64,000 bases of DNA from Haemonchus contortus (GCA_000469685.2 LS997567.1:35999505-36063504), one strand, 5' to 3'; positions 1-14,500 are shown, numbered from the stretch's first letter. Notes: generated by a model not told the origin, from the letters alone. Numbers and translations are program-made.

Positions 1-63
1 AGTTGTCTTTGAAATATGTATGATTGTTGTAGACAATTGGTGTAAAACGTGTTGTTGTTTCAG

Positions 64-841
64 TCAATCCCTAAATTCCCACCACCTCCACCGCCTGTCG
101 AAGAGTTCAAAGAAGACACAATGGTTATGATTGATAGCGATGACTTCGCTGTAAGTGTTGAGTAGGCCTTGTAAGCCCTAACGACCTTCCCTACGCGTCT
201 TGGTAATTTCAGTTATGGGAGGTCGAGAACTGTCGTACTTGCGTGGATTCGATGAGCCCAGATTTATCGCTTTGTGAAGAGTCCGTTATACTGACCGAGG
301 TGAGTTGCTTTGTTACTAACGCCGTCTTCGTCAAGTACCATCCTTGCTTGGCAAGGATGAATATAGTCTAAAGGTAGACGGGTGGAGAAGACAAAACAGC
401 GAGCCATCCGAGACCGCATTTTGTGGGGCAGGGTTCTCAGGTCGTAAAGAGGTAGCTACACGTGGGCATAACCCCTTGGGAACCCCAGAACACCACTCTC
501 CAGGAACTTGCCCAACAAGGATTACCCTGAAGTACACACACACACACCGGTACAACCTTTACTATTCCCATAATCGATGAAACCGTTCACTTCATGACTC
601 TCATTTATGCTTATGCAAGATCTAATAAAATTACCGTATATTATTATTAATTAGATATTGGCTATATCATTAAACGAGAAATGTTTAGAATGAGGTCGAT
701 CTGAACGAGACGTTCATCGAAGAAATGACATTTTACGTCGACCGACCACCATCAGAAATGAGCGTCTTACGTGTCTACAGCAAAACCAATCCATCACATT
801 TCGAGGAAATCTTCTTCTTATCAGAAAGTATTGAAGTATGA
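64..841 (+). CDS. 3' end of an unidentified plus-strand gene (three exons, 5' end off-window)
   Basis: Three exons read in one frame: 64-150 (after tgttgtttcag, ends before gtaagt), 213-299 (after gtaatttcag, ends before gtgagt) and 689-841 (after tttag, stop TGA at 839-841). The first two are 87 nt each, so every junction is phase 0. The 108 visible residues start with a proline run (KFPPPPPPVEEFKED), continue through an acidic stretch and end in FEEIFFLSESIEV. The last exon could start 6 nt later, after AATGAG, without changing frame. A possible AATAAA polyadenylation signal lies at 991-996. I do not recognise the protein. Its place matters: it lies opposite, and apparently inside the last visible intron of, the minus-strand RhoGEF gene. 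Confidence 0.6.
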
Positions 842-1092
842 AAACGTGTCATTACTCTCATTTTATTGCTCTGGTATTAATACTGTAAATATGTACGTAG
901 ATTTGTTAAATAGTGAAACATAGCTTGTGTAATATATGTATGTGTCATACCTGGAATTTTTAATAATAATAATAAGCTAATAATCTTATTAATAAATAAG
1001 TTCTGTGGTCAGAAGTACAGGGTGTTTTGAACGAAAGTTCCGGAAACTTCAAGCTCATTATGAGAAAATCCAAGTCGTTCCAGCGACAGAGA

Positions 1093-1192
1093 GAGGCTGC
1101 TTTCATAGTCCAGTCGATTTGACCCGCGACTGGCCGAAGAGACCGATCGCGCGACTGGTCGCGGGCCAAATCGTGGACTATGAGAGCAGCCA
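1093..1192. repeat. Imperfect long inverted repeat (hairpin)
   Basis: An arm at about 1093-1133 (ggctgctttcatagtccag and onwards to cgcgactgg) is closely matched in reverse complement by 1154-1192 (actggtcgcggg ... ctatgagagcagcc). The loop is about 20 nt. It looks like a small fold-back transposon remnant. The rest of 842-2325 is RhoGEF intron 23 with no other coding signal that I could find. Confidence 0.7.
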
Positions 1193-1954
1193 GACACGAG
1201 TGTGGGGCAGAAGGGAGTGCACATCCATAATATTTAAAAAAAAATAAAAAGTTCTTTTTCAGACCTAACGGAATTAGTAGTAATGAACCAGATCTATGTC
1301 ATAGACGAATCTCAAATCTATCGTTAGTCAATGAAAAATTAATAGACGGGTGGAAAAAGATGTCCGCATACCACGTAAGGAGGGCCATCTATGTACGTAT
1401 GAGGCCCCATGATCATATATCGCATTGTTCCTATGACCCTGCAAATTGGAAGGGGAAAGCTCAAGTCTCAAGGGGCTCACCTAGATCTATTCGTCGCTCA
1501 GGTGCGCAATGTCTGTTGAGAAAAGCTTTTACAATCCACTCATTTTTGATTTGATTCCTTCTGCTTTCAATTCACATCGATTCCTTAGTTGAAGTTGAGA
1601 TTAGAAGTCAAAGAATGGAAGTTTGTGAATATTGAATGATCGAGATGAAGGCCTAACGAGCGTCTATCCACCGGAAAGAGGCAGACCGATGGCCTGATAA
1701 CTATTTTGAAATGGAAGAGCTGTAGAGACTGCCGCGAAGATCCAGTACTGGCGAGAGCTGGCATACCGGTTAAGGCCAAGAACGCTCAGTCCAGTTCGGT
1801 TCGATTTCCCTCTACCATGAACAGACCAGAAGCTAGATTTTTGCCTTGCACGATAAAAAAAAATGGGTGATAATAGCAAACATTCCGCTAGAGACTCTTA
1901 ACCCGTGCTTTTGCTGTGGGACAACTGACCAAGAATAGCTGTGTGGATCAAAAC

Positions 1955-2235
1955 GGAGATCGTCCGTTGCGCGCGTCCGTCGAAAGTAGGTCACCCCGCC
2001 CGCGCGGCGCACCCCACCGAGGTCTCGAGATGACATTACAGTACCACTAAGTGTCAGTGGAGCGAATGGTTAGCATTTGTCCGTATCTTCTTTTTGGCTC
2101 ACTGTCGTGGACCTAGCGCAATTCGTATGCCCCACTGACAACTGTGACGTCCGTCAAGTATCGCGGGCGGACCTGCCGCGTGCGACGGAGGCGGCGTGAC
2201 CTAGTTTCGACGGACGCGCGCAACGAAGCGCACCC
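1955..2235. mobile_element. TIR element family B, full copy with 9-bp target duplication
   Basis: A 281-bp element whose two ends are inverted copies of GTTGCGCGCGTCCGTCGAAA with slight extension. It is flanked by a perfect 9-bp direct repeat, GATCAAAAC, at 1946-1954 and 2236-2244. Other copies lie at about 5770-6220, 7692-7960 and 14451-14735. There is no transposase ORF, so this is a non-autonomous MITE. Confidence 0.85.
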
Positions 2236-2325
2236 GATCAAAACACCCAAGTTGAAAGCGGGTGATGAACCTGTCATATCAGTGCTCCAAACAATTTTGC
2301 CTCAATAACTGCTAGATTGACTTAC

Positions 2326-2504
2326 TTAGTGAGATTCAGATAAGCATAGTCGTGCCCACTGAACTCCTTGTCGAAAGGTGTTGTGTCCATTCGACGTTGT
2401 AGCTCTTCCAGACGTCGCAAATTTTCGGCATTGCGTTTTGCGGTGTTCACAGCGCTTAGTATTCGTTTTGCCGACACAACCGTACGTAGAAGACGATCTT
2501 GTTC
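2326..2504 (-). CDS. rhgf-1: RhoGEF exon 23: end of DH domain
   Basis: Acceptor cgggttttcag, donor gtaagt, 179 nt, residues 917-975, ending in phase 2. It encodes the last DH helix (RLLRTVVSAKRILSAVNTAK, then the LRRLEELQRRMDTT segment typical of LARG-like GEFs) and stops at YAYLNLTK. Reading through the donor gives TAA at once, so an unspliced transcript would end just before PH. Confidence 0.92.
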
Positions 2505-5500
2505 CTGAAAACCCGCCCTGTGCATAGAACCGAGAAACTATGAAAACAGACATGGCAAAGCTGAAAGTTGAAGCTAAAATGGTAGAATTATGGGTAAAGG
2601 CCTATTTCATTGAGAGGGCAAAGGTTTCTAGAGGTAATCACACAAGTAGCGGTTGGTAAAGTGAAATTACTTGAAACTTACTAGTTATAAACACCGTTTG
2701 ATCACCCACAACCACCTATAGGCTCTTTTCCTGAATACTCCGTGCATGCTGACCCCCCAACGTTTAGTGTTCATCAGATGATCAGATCGAAAGTAATTGT
2801 GAAAATACCTCGCTGGGTTCATTCGTATACTTGGCGATGGTTTCCAGTAAAAGTGGATATTTCACGAGGCGTTGCATTTCAACGGGTATCATGTCCTTCA
2901 GTTGTAATTTGCGACAGAGCGCGTTTGCTTCAGCATCAGCCAGAAACCGCACTAGAGCGTCCTCTTTGTCTTTTTTACATCTGAAAATAGATATCTGTTA
3001 ATCAGTAAATACGATAAAAAGTTAAAAACATCAACAGTGACTCCAAAGAATTAAAGTTGGGTTTAGAACACGGTTCAGCGGTTCTGGCCGCCACTAGAAA
3101 TGCACACTTCTGAAAATTCTCCCCCGACTGTCTTCGAATCGAGGGATTTTTCCCTTGCTTAGTACCCAATAGACCCAGATCATAGCTTTTTGTGGAAGTT
3201 TGACACTTCTTACGTAGCTTTTCGTCCAATCGCCCTTTCGGTTTGGTTTCCACAACGCCAATGTAGCTGTTCTTCTACGTAAATGTGCCTTTTATCCTGA
3301 AATTCGTGGCTCCCACCCCATTTCCCATCTAGGTAGGCAGACAGTAGGAACGGTTTTGTGTAATCGATCCGCCGCACGCGGCTGTCGCGGACCATTTGTC
3401 TCTTTGTAACCGTTCTAGCGTTCTTCATGCAGCTCAATCACTATGCAATTATTACTCATGGCATGATTCTAAAGTTAGTTCTTTTGTTCCTGTATTTCTT
3501 ACTCGCTGCTGCATTCTGCAGTATTCCTTCGCGCGCGGCGTCTCTCTCGCCGCGACGCGAAAATTTCGTTCCTACTGTACCACACCCTCCCATCTAGGTT
3601 TGTTGAGCCTTTTCACGACCTGAAGGCTACCCAACTTGCGGACTTTTATTCGGGCAACTGAAGTGAAATCGGACAGACCTTGTTCGTAACATTTCGAGTG
3701 CATGCTGTTGATGTTGGCAGAACGTTGACGTGACTTGCATGAACTTTTCACCAGCTTCGCCTTCAAACATCTTCTCCATCAATTCACCAATATTACCATA
3801 AAGGCCATTCAGGTTCGGATCTCGTCGCCACTGAAGGAGCCGAATAAAGGAATGCAAAGCTGTTTGAATTCCAAGGAATTTAAGAAAGTGGATGAGTAAG
3901 GCCATCGTTTATTTATTAACAGGGATGGCTTTACATCAAAAATAAACACACAAATTGAGTTGAGGTGGTGGGGTGGGGGGGGGGGGAGTACACAAAAGGT
4001 GGATCTACAGTCGAGAGACGTAAAAATAAAAAAAGTGAAAAAAGGTCACATAATCAGCTGTTCTCTCGGTGAACGGTATACGGTACTTTTACAGTACACG
4101 GATAGGCTCTGTTACAGGAGGAATTCATCTTTGGTTGTATGATGGTGTAGCGGTTGAGAATCGCGGTCAGACTACTAATTGAAAGGGCTGTACGACTACA
4201 AAGTGGAAACGACCGGGGACCCTATACATATGCCTGCGTTGCGAGTGTTGTGAGTGGTACAGGAACTGGCAGAAAATGATGGGAAATGTTGTAGGTGGGC
4301 TCAGCGTACCTAAAATGGGCAGAGACCCAAAATAACGGGTGAAATGCAGTTCTTATGAGTTTAATAGACTTTGGAAATTTGCTTGATGTTGGCCTTGAGC
4401 CAACACCATCTATGTTTCCTTTGTCAGACACGTTTTACTTTCTTCTCAAACGATTTGCTTTACCTGTTCAACGGCTTGTCGCATTCGATTTGACATATCC
4501 GTATGAATTTCCAACAATTGGTCCAAATTTGCAAATAACAAATGCACAACGTCCGGTGATACAACATTATTCATCAGCATAGGCTTATAGAATACCCGTA
4601 ATAAAATCTTCAGATTCCGTACATGAGTCCGTTCCGTATGGAAAAGTTCTGAAAATTGAGATTTGAGAGGCATTAAGGAAATTCAACGTATCCCCTTCAG
4701 AGACACGATTTACGTTGAAAATGGTCTCTAAGATTTCTTACTTGCTCCTGGGCTAATGTGTGTCTGTGTCTCAGGTTAGCCCAAGGGACGGTGTCTAGTC
4801 AAAAACGGCCCATAAAGGGAGTAGTGAGGGCTTTAAAACCGGCTTAGCAGAAGTACACACCCCGAGGCGGACAAGTTCGTGAGCGTTGTAAAAGCTACAG
4901 AGGTGCACCATGCGCCCCGGGACCCACACCATACACGCAGGCCGCTTAGTACAGCCAACTGTATGCAATGGCGCGCACTTTCGAACAGCTCGTCCAAATA
5001 TCCATTCCAAGCAACGCCTGTCGACACATTCTCGTCCAACCCCCTAACTTCCTTTTTTGAACTTAAATTTTCCTAGATATGCCGTTTCCCGCATTTTCTC
5101 GGTCTTTTTTGCACTATACTGGACTATCACTTTCATAGCTCGTCTAAAACTAGATGACCCAAAATTATAGTAAACTGTGCCTCTATGGGATATGATTGCT
5201 AGTCTAGCCCAGTCCTTCGACAGGGCAGGGATATAACAGCCCTACAAAGAGAGGCCAGGCAATAATCATACCGTTGATGACTTCCTGCCGTTTCTTTTCC
5301 TTTGGTTTCAGATGCCGTATGACATCCCAACCAACGAGCTGATCAAGGGGAGGAGCTTCCGTCTCCACCTCCAGATCGCTATCATCTTCGTAGATGGACG
5401 ACGCCTGCATTCGTTCAACAGCACGTTTCATCTGAACAGAGTATTTTGTCGTTTTTAGCCGAATGAATTTCAAGAAGAGAACATTTGACAAGTAATCACT

Positions 5501-8500
5501 TCGTCATCCATCATACTTGTATGCGACATACTAGTTGAACTACCGCTATTACTCTGTGCATCAAGGGCAACTCGGCTTCCATCCAGTGACCTGAAAACAA
5601 TTTTATATTTTTCTCCACCAAAAACTCCGTTATTTGAAAGATCCAAAACTCGTCTTTGCCGACTAGGGCTAATGTTTGGCAGTGCACTCTAGATTTCTGA
5701 AAATACGCCGTATCCAAACAACGCCCAGCGCGGGTGCGCTTCGTTCAGCACGTCCGTCGAACCTGAGTGCGCTTCGTTGCGCGCGTCCTTCGAAACTAGG
5801 TCACACCGCAGCCGTCGCATGCGACGGATCAGCCCGCGACACTTGACTAACGTCGCAGTTGTCAGTGGGGCAGACGATATGCGCTTGGTCCACGGCGGTC
5901 AGCTCAAAGAGAAGATAACACGGACAAATGCATATCATCCGCTCCACTGACACTTGGTGGTACTGTAATGTCATCTCGAGACCTGAGTGAGGTACGCCTC
6001 GCGCGAAGTGGGCGGAGTGACCTACTTTAGACGGACGCGCGCAACGGACATCCTCCGTCGAACCTAGGTCACGCAACAGTCGTCGCACGCGGCGCGTCAG
6101 TCCGCGATTTTTGACGAACGTCGCGGTTGTTAGTGGGGCATACAATTTGCGCATGGACCGTAGACAAGATAAATGCAAATCATTCGCTCCTCTGACATCT
6201 CAAGATCGCAGTTGGCTGGATATTTAAACATTTGACAGACGCATTTACGCGGTGACTTCGGTAATCCGGTTTCGACACGGCATAGCACTTCCTGACCCGC
6301 GTGTACGTTTACGCTTGCTGGGAGGTTACTGACATGTTGCAAGACCACTTCCAACTAATTGGTGTGGTCAGTCGAATAGACAGAAATCCGACATGTGTAG
6401 GCGGTTTTCTTTCATAGGTATTCGTCAGTTAAGTTTCCATAGTCAGTTCTACGAACCAAAGACTACAAGACACTGCGCTCAGTCACGGGATCCTAATCAT
6501 TTAGCTTTTCACATTATTTATGAAAAATTGTAGTAAGCATTCCACTGACCTCGCTTCTGACCTCGATTCGACTGTTCGTAATCGTCGTGTGCTTTCCTCT
6601 TCTTCATCGGCTGGTGGAAGATCGCTACCCCAAGATGGAGTTGATCGATCACGTTTGGTTGTCAATCGTTCATCGGGGATTTGAGGTATCGTTGACTAGA
6701 ATTCAGCAATTTTTTCCTAATTGACGGAGAAGGAATCCAAATTTCAACTTAACTAATCTGGGATCAGTAATCAAATTAAAACTAAATTCGGAACATAACA
6801 GAACAAAAACTGGGCTACAGTGCACATCATCAAACAAAATAAGTGGAATAGAAATGATTGCAAATCACAGTGCTTTTCTTACAATTTGATCAACATAATT
6901 CTCCGCTCATGAGGATGAATTCGGAGAGCCTTAGAATTCAACGATTTGAGTAGGAGGACTGATTTCCGGAGATTTGAAACTCCTCGTCTTTTCCTGTGAA
7001 TTCGTATACAAAGGGACACTATAAACCTGGTCAGTGGAAACTATTGAACCCTTGAAAAAAGTGGGTGCCACCGAAGAAGAGGGACTCCACGCACAATTGG
7101 GCTGGCCCCTTCTGAAGACCTATACGTTGTGCGTTTACTCAAATTACAACGGATGACTAGGTGGCCACGAGCTCCCATTGAGGTTACAACGGCTAAATGA
7201 GACAATGGCACACGATAACCTAGAAGGAGACTCTCGACCGTTCTCCATGAAGCTATACGGGAAGGATATCAGGTGCTCTTATTACAAGAATTTCCATCCT
7301 AGGAAAAGTCAGGGGTGTATCAGGAATTTGAGCCTTGCTGAAGTGCTGACGGAAAAGCTTGAGTGAAAGTGAAAAGGAAAGTGAAAGGGAAAATGTGCAA
7401 CAAACTTAACGGAACGTCACAGAAGACAGACCATTCGAGTAGGGAAAAACGTGGAAGCCTATGCTCACATATCGAGCAATGTTTTAACTCAGTCGGCCTT
7501 CAAAAATGTCTGCAGCGGCTCTCGTATCAAAAGCATCCGAAATCGAAGCTGTTCAGAATAATCATTAGGCTTTTTGGAGTTGTTTATACTTGGTAACCTC
7601 GGGAGACGGGCAGTAGGATCGGTTTTGTGTAGTCGATTCGCTGCGCGCGACAGTCGCGGACCATTTGCCTCGTTATACAGTTCTAACGTTCTTCGAAACG
7701 TCCGTCGAAACTAGGTCACGCCGCAGCCGTCGCAAGCGGCACGTCGGCTCGCGATTTTTGACGGACTTCGCTGTTGTCAGTGGGGCATACGATTTGCGCC
7801 TCGTTCACTGCAGTCAGCTCAAAAAGAATATAGCACAGGCTACTCTCTGCACTGACACTTAGTGGTAATGCCATCTCCAGATCGCAATGGGCTGCGCCGC
7901 GGGCGAAGTGGGTGGGGTGACCTAGTTTTGACGTACGCTCGGAACGAACGTTCCCCCCAGGCGCGGAATGCAAAAGTCTCTGCCTCACGGATACCATATT
8001 CAGGTTCAGTGGGTCAGGCTACCTTGAGAGACTAATTCTGGAAGTTATTCACCACACTAGGCTCGCCAAGGAAGTACGCTTCTGATCAACTCTACAACCC
8101 CAAGTAGACTGGAAGACGCTGTACGTCCCATAAGGGGATGATCAACACAGTTGTAAGTCCGTAAATATGCGGAGTACCGACAGAGTTAAAAAGCTCGATA
8201 GTTCACAAATTACAATAAAGGTTAGCGTCTATTCATGCTCACCACACGATTTCGCATACTATGCGATCTACCAACAGGTTTATCGTGGATCTCCTGGCCA
8301 ATGCCGGAATCCGAACTTGTCGACTTCACATTGTGTTCGACCCGTGGCGTCTCCTCGTCTTCTGCATCTGACTTGCCCATCAAACCGGCACGTCGTGTCT
8401 AAAAAGAAGTCCGTCAAATGACAGCATCTCAAAATACTTACTTGAAATATAATCGTATCGAGGAAAAAAAGGTAAACCAAACGTAGCGAGTTGGTATCTC

Positions 8501-11500
8501 TGAAACCTTTTAGTGAACTGACTCCGTTGCTGGAGTGTCATCAGTCGGGGCGTACTTACATCCCCGAAACATTCAGAACTTTTATGAGCTCAGAACTGGG
8601 GAACAAGGTGGGCGAAAGTGGTACGGTACGGTGGTAAATGACACACTATCACCCGACCACAATCCAAAGACTTAGCTCCTGATCGATACTCGCCCAGGCC
8701 GAAGAAACCTTCCACCCCTCAGAAGGATCAGTTAGTACCGGAAAATTGGCAGTATCAAAGCACTGAATTTGTACAGCCGCTGGCCAGCGCAACTCCAACT
8801 GCGATTCTGAATGGGAGCCGGATGCGCGGGAGGCGGTACGTCTTCCCGAATTTCCACCGCAAGCGGCAGTTGTTCCGCGGCGTCTTTCCACTGGGAATTC
8901 AAATCTCTCCGTAAATGCACGCGAGCGCGCGCGATAGGGTGCGGCGAACGCGTCGCGATTCACGGGGATGAGATACCACACCCGATGTTGTTAATTTCCT
9001 AATCACTTGCGCTGTTTGGACGCAAACTCTTTACCCATTCCATTCTAGTTATTGATTTACTTACTTATTTGTACTATTAATTTATTAGATTGCTTTAAAT
9101 ACGTGCCTTTTAGAAGCTTCGTGGTGGGCCACTTAACACAACACATTCAACCAAGGTTTACTAATAAACTCCTCAACCTATGAAGTTCTACTGAGTTGCC
9201 TACTTTGTATATGTCTACCAGTTTTTAAGTACCTGAATCACCTTTGATTTGTGTTTGCCTTGCGTTGCCGGATAACATGCATCTGTCAAGGATGATGTGC
9301 ATTGGGTGTGCACCTTCACGTCGCAATCTAAATAGGTGAGATAAAATGAGGGCATAGCAAGATAGAAAGTAAATTTCCTTATTAAAACTGGTTTTGTATT
9401 ACTTTATATAGACTTACTTGCACAAAAATAACACCATGGTTGCATTCCCCAGATGGCATCACGACACTGATAGCAGTAATGAACCGTGTTCACCGGATTC
9501 ACGACAAACATGTGTCCTTTAACCTAAAATCACACAAGCAAATAAATTTTTATAAATTTTTGAAAGTGATACATCGAGATGAAGGAGTACTGATACTAAT
9601 TCAAAATAATTGAAATAAATCAGGAGCTTTTGGGGACCGAGTACATAGATAGTCAGGCTACCGTCTGATGTTTTGACTGGAACTTTCCAGAGCAGTATAA
9701 GTATTTATCTGATGTACTGCTAGACTGCGATCTCTTTGAATGCTTATTTTGATTTTTAGGAGTAATAAAAAATGAGATTAACACAGCGCACAATGGATGT
9801 AGAAGTTGAGAAAAATATCAAGTTTGTACTGTTCACTACTGTTTTTGCAGCATGTCCTGACACGAGTTGTTAAAGGCACAGTTCACGATAAAAAAGGTTT
9901 CTGAAATTCCCCCCACAGGATAAATTCGAGGCTCCCTCGTATACCATACCTGGCACTAATAGGTCGGAGAACGGCTTGGTTAGGTAGTTATAAAGGCTCA
10001 ATGATTGGCCCGTGTGTATGCGTGGACGAGTTTCACCGTCATCCTAGAGGCTGCACCGATCACAAGGGAACCCATGTAGGAAGTTCAAACTTCTTATGAG
10101 CCGCAGCGACAGCGAAGAGAGTTCTGTACAATCCTGGCTTGATGTAGTCAGCTCTTTGTGCAATTGCAATAAGTGAAATTTCGTCCGAATACCCTTGTTA
10201 TTCCCGTCATGACAATTTCGTCCAACCTCTATTTTCCCTACTTTTGAGGAGCCATATTTTACTCGAAATCGGCGGATTCTCTCGCTTTCTTCACTACCGA
10301 TGAACTGCTCCCAATCTATACTTCCGCTTTTCGAATAAAAACGGGACCTTTAAACGTGACCACAGAACTTTAGCTTCATTTACAATATTTATTACTTTTA
10401 GCAAGCTCCAGTGTGCTTTTGCTTACCTGGAACTGCTCCTTTAGTGGATTGGCATAGTGTCGGCGAATCAGTTCGAGACTCCTTACCTGCGCCTTAGCTT
10501 TGAGACTGCTTGGCGGCTTTCGACTCTTTCCACCTTTATCCTTCATGATAAACTGAGGATAGCGTTCCATAATTTTCTCCCACGATGTCGTTGATGGTTT
10601 GGGACCAAGTACGACCTGAAAATGAACACATTATGTTGATACTACAATGCTACTGCTATTGCTACTAGTTACTACCGTGTACATCGTCAGTCGGTAGGAA
10701 ACAGGTCTAGAGTCTGCTCAATTAAGGACTGATAGGGTGAAAATTATGACGGTTCAAAAAATTGTTGACTTAATTCTGGATAACATCGCTTCACCCTACA
10801 GATACGCAATGCCAAACATCCGAAACACCTCGCATCAACACGACCGTTGGTAGGCGGAACTGGCGCACAGAGGCATAGCTGAGGAGATTCAGGACCTATT
10901 AATATTACATCGGGGGCGTTTTTCAGAGAGAAATCGCTTACTAAGGTAATCGATAGCCTCTCAAAGTGCTTTTGATAGACAGTAAAATTATCAGAGAGGG
11001 GATTTTCCAGAACAAGCTTAATACAAATTTTATTGTTAGCTATTTCTGACATTACTACTTTACATTTCTTATTTCATTAAACGTTCAAACCGTACCCTTA
11101 TGACTGTCGCTAAACTCGCAACGATCGCTTGAGTTTTCATGTCACATGAATCGAAGTCGTTGGACGAACCGACGATATTTTCCAAGGCTCGAAACATCAT
11201 TTGCTCACCGACCTGGAAACATGGATTTAGCTGACATCATCCGGCGCAGAAATCGAAAGCAGAATTCTCCAAAATAGAAAATTAATTCAGACGAACCCGG
11301 TTCTCCATAGCAGTATCACCACGAGCTAGATTCGCCAATTGGTTGGCATCAAAGATGGTGCCTAACCCTGAAAAGCAATAAAATTCGATCAGTTGAGGGC
11401 TTCTCAGTGTCGCCATGGACGGATTTTCGGTGCTGCTAGAGGCCGACGCTTAGAGAGAACCGTTGTACGGCTCTTCTACGGTTCATCGCACTAATTACTT

Positions 11501-14500
11501 CAGATCAGCTCAATGGCGACTTAGAATTTGATACTCTTATACATTTCAACTCCTTCATGGACCGACTCATAGACCATGTGCATTCACAATTGATTATTTA
11601 TAAGTCACAACTAAACACCTCTACGATGTCAAGGAAGGAATAGCTCTACTTGGGAAGTTAGTCAGGATAAACAATTAATAGTTTCAATTAGTTGATTAGA
11701 GCCATAGGCATTCCGTTTATAATGCAACTTGTGCAGCTTTGAATTAATCCAATTCGCTGCACTCCACTCACAGAGTTCTCGTTACCTTCAAGTTAACTGT
11801 AAGCTGAGACCCCATAAACTGATAAGTGATTCAGACAGATTGAGCTATTTGGATCAACTATCAGAGCATTAAATCAGTGGACGAGATTACAGCCTGAAGG
11901 CCCTTCGTTACCTAGAGTAAGCCGACTGTCGAAGAATCGGCCATTGATAAAATATTGTTGATGTTTATGTTTATTTCTTAATGCTTCAGTATGTTATGTC
12001 CTGCCTTTGAATTCCTATCAACCTCTGTTATGTTAGCTATCCGTCCAACCAATACGGTCGATGAGTCTCTGAGATATGGGTTGAACTGATCTTTTCGCGC
12101 CATATTTTTGATCTCTGAGAGGTATATAAAGTCCGCCATTTGATTGCTCTGTTAGTCTTTGTTCGAAGTCATGGGAACAGTCGTCTGTCTGTTACAAGTT
12201 ACTACATAAACTGAAGTCTAATAATTGTACTGCACTGTACTGTATAAAGTCCCGCGTGGCAAAGAGTAGAGGAAAGAACAAATTTTACTACACCAACAGT
12301 CAACGGAATGGGTAAGGTTGGAAGGAAATAGAACATTCGATTTTCAAACCTAATTTTTAATTTATATAATAAAAACCTTTCGCATATCGTCATGCTGAAA
12401 AGATTCATCGGGAAGAGCAGGAAAATCTGTTTTATGCCGAAGAACAGCCCTAGGAAACTGAGCGAACTTAATATTACTTCCACCCTGATTAGAATACATG
12501 ACTACTCCTCTAAAAAGGTTGTCAAGGAAATTCCTTTCTCTCTAGAAAAACTCCTCAAACTCCAAAAGCTCAAAAGGGAAAGCTCAAAAGGGGGACAGGA
12601 CACTGAAGAAGAGACGAGCTTTTCAGGTGGTAACGCGGTTATTTACTGTGGGGAAATCAAGTGAAGGTTCTAACTCCATTTTAGATGTGAAGAATCTTTC
12701 AAAAAAAAAAAACTAAGAATGCAACCTAAAGTGACTTACTTCGGAAAGTATCACATTGTTGAAAGCATCGGAATTTTTATCCTCTTAGAGTACCTCAACC
12801 CATGTAAAGGTATTATCACCATTAAACTGTACACTTCGCTTAACTGTTATGAGTTGTAAGAATCAGTAGCTATTCTTGAAATGTCATAATTTCTTTCTGC
12901 TGCTCGAGTTACGGCGCATTTCTGGGGATGAAATCTGGCCAGATCGATGCACAACCGCTCATCATCCTTCTTTTCCGTCAGCATCCCCCCTTCCATCCCC
13001 TTGCCGCCACACAAATAGCTAAGATTGGCAGCAGCGAGCTTGAAACGGATTCATTTCAAGACATCCCTCGAAACTTTCAGTCGCAAACTCAATCGAAATC
13101 GAAAAAGGGTGGATGGTGTCGTCTGTTGTCATCTTTGCGAAACAGAATGCGCCGTGCATAACTTCGACGAGGATTTTCTTAATTAAGACACAAGGTGAAA
13201 CAATACCAGGAATATGCTCGTGAAGCGAAAACAAAGCCACAAAAGAAGTCGTTCGAGAGGGAGGTGAACCGGGAATCAGTGCGGGCTCTCGGAATAATAT
13301 TTTTAAAAGGTACTCATTTGTAAGAAGAGAACGGTAGTAGGCTACTAAAAAGATGAATGTGAGCGAGTGTGAGTCACTGACAAAAAGTTCAAGGAAAATG
13401 CAAGTTGAAAAACAATTATAAATAATTTCTTTGAATAATTATTAGCACTACAAGAACGACCTTTCAATGCGGAATTTCGGTAGCCACTTTCACATTATAG
13501 CGCAGGCGTTAACTGAGAAAGGCATACTTACTGCTCACTAACCTTTTACCATGATAAGAACTATTTTTTAAAAGTAGCGAACAGTAGAGTAACAGATAAA
13601 GCGGCAGTGTTGTAGAGTAGTCAATTTGAGGGTTCAAGAATGAACCATTAGCTCCACAACCATTTTCTCATTTTCTACTTTCTTTTACTGAATGTGACCA
13701 TACGAAATGAAACAGAACACAAAATATCAAGCTAGAATGGAGTGACGGATCTGACAGGCTTTAAATGCAACGAAATCCGTCAAATTTATTCCGACCATAT
13801 TTCAAAATATTTTAAAATTTTTGAGGGAAGAACTCATAAGTTGAAATACCGGAAATCGAGTCGCGGAATCGAAATTACGACTATTAAGCCAGTCGAGCTG
13901 CCAGTTCTCCAGAAACGTTTTCATGTTTTACGGCTATGGCTTCGACATCACATCTATCAAACCCATATGAAGAAAGGAATTAGTCAATCCTACCTAGTTG
14001 TCGCTTCTGACGAAAATTTGCCATATGCTCGTTGATGTCCGTGACGGCACGTTGTCGGCCAGGAACAAATACCCGTTTCAAGATCTCCACATCCGATTCA
14101 CAAATCTGCTCGGACGTCGTGGCGAGAATCTAAAGAATTGGGCATCTATACCAGTAAAATCTTCGGTTCATTTCATGACTGAGTAATTCAACATTTAAAA
14201 AAATCAAAATCAAAAACAATATGAGAATTTCGTTAATCAGTACAATCCTAACAATCGCGTATTTTCCAAACATAAATAGCTGCCCAGAGGCCAACTTTGG
14301 AAATTCGGTAAATTAACCTTTTTTCCAAGGCAATGGTCTGAGAGGTGTCTAAAACGAAAGCAGACGAGAGTCTTTTATGATCAATCACCTTCGCTGGCTT
14401 TCTCTGAACTCTTCTTCAAAACTCAGTCATGGAACTGTACGCTCCGGATACGTTCGTTGCGCATGTTCGTCGAAATTAGGTCACACCGCCCACTTCGCGC

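Noticed and set aside
842..2325. Search for PH-domain exons on the minus strand
   Set aside because: No phase 2 exon with the expected opening (L-x-x-G-P-L-x-W) was found; the sequence is repeats and AT-rich intron.
5801..6354. Two minus-strand ORFs of 125 and 74 codons
   Set aside because: They translate the tandem family B elements.
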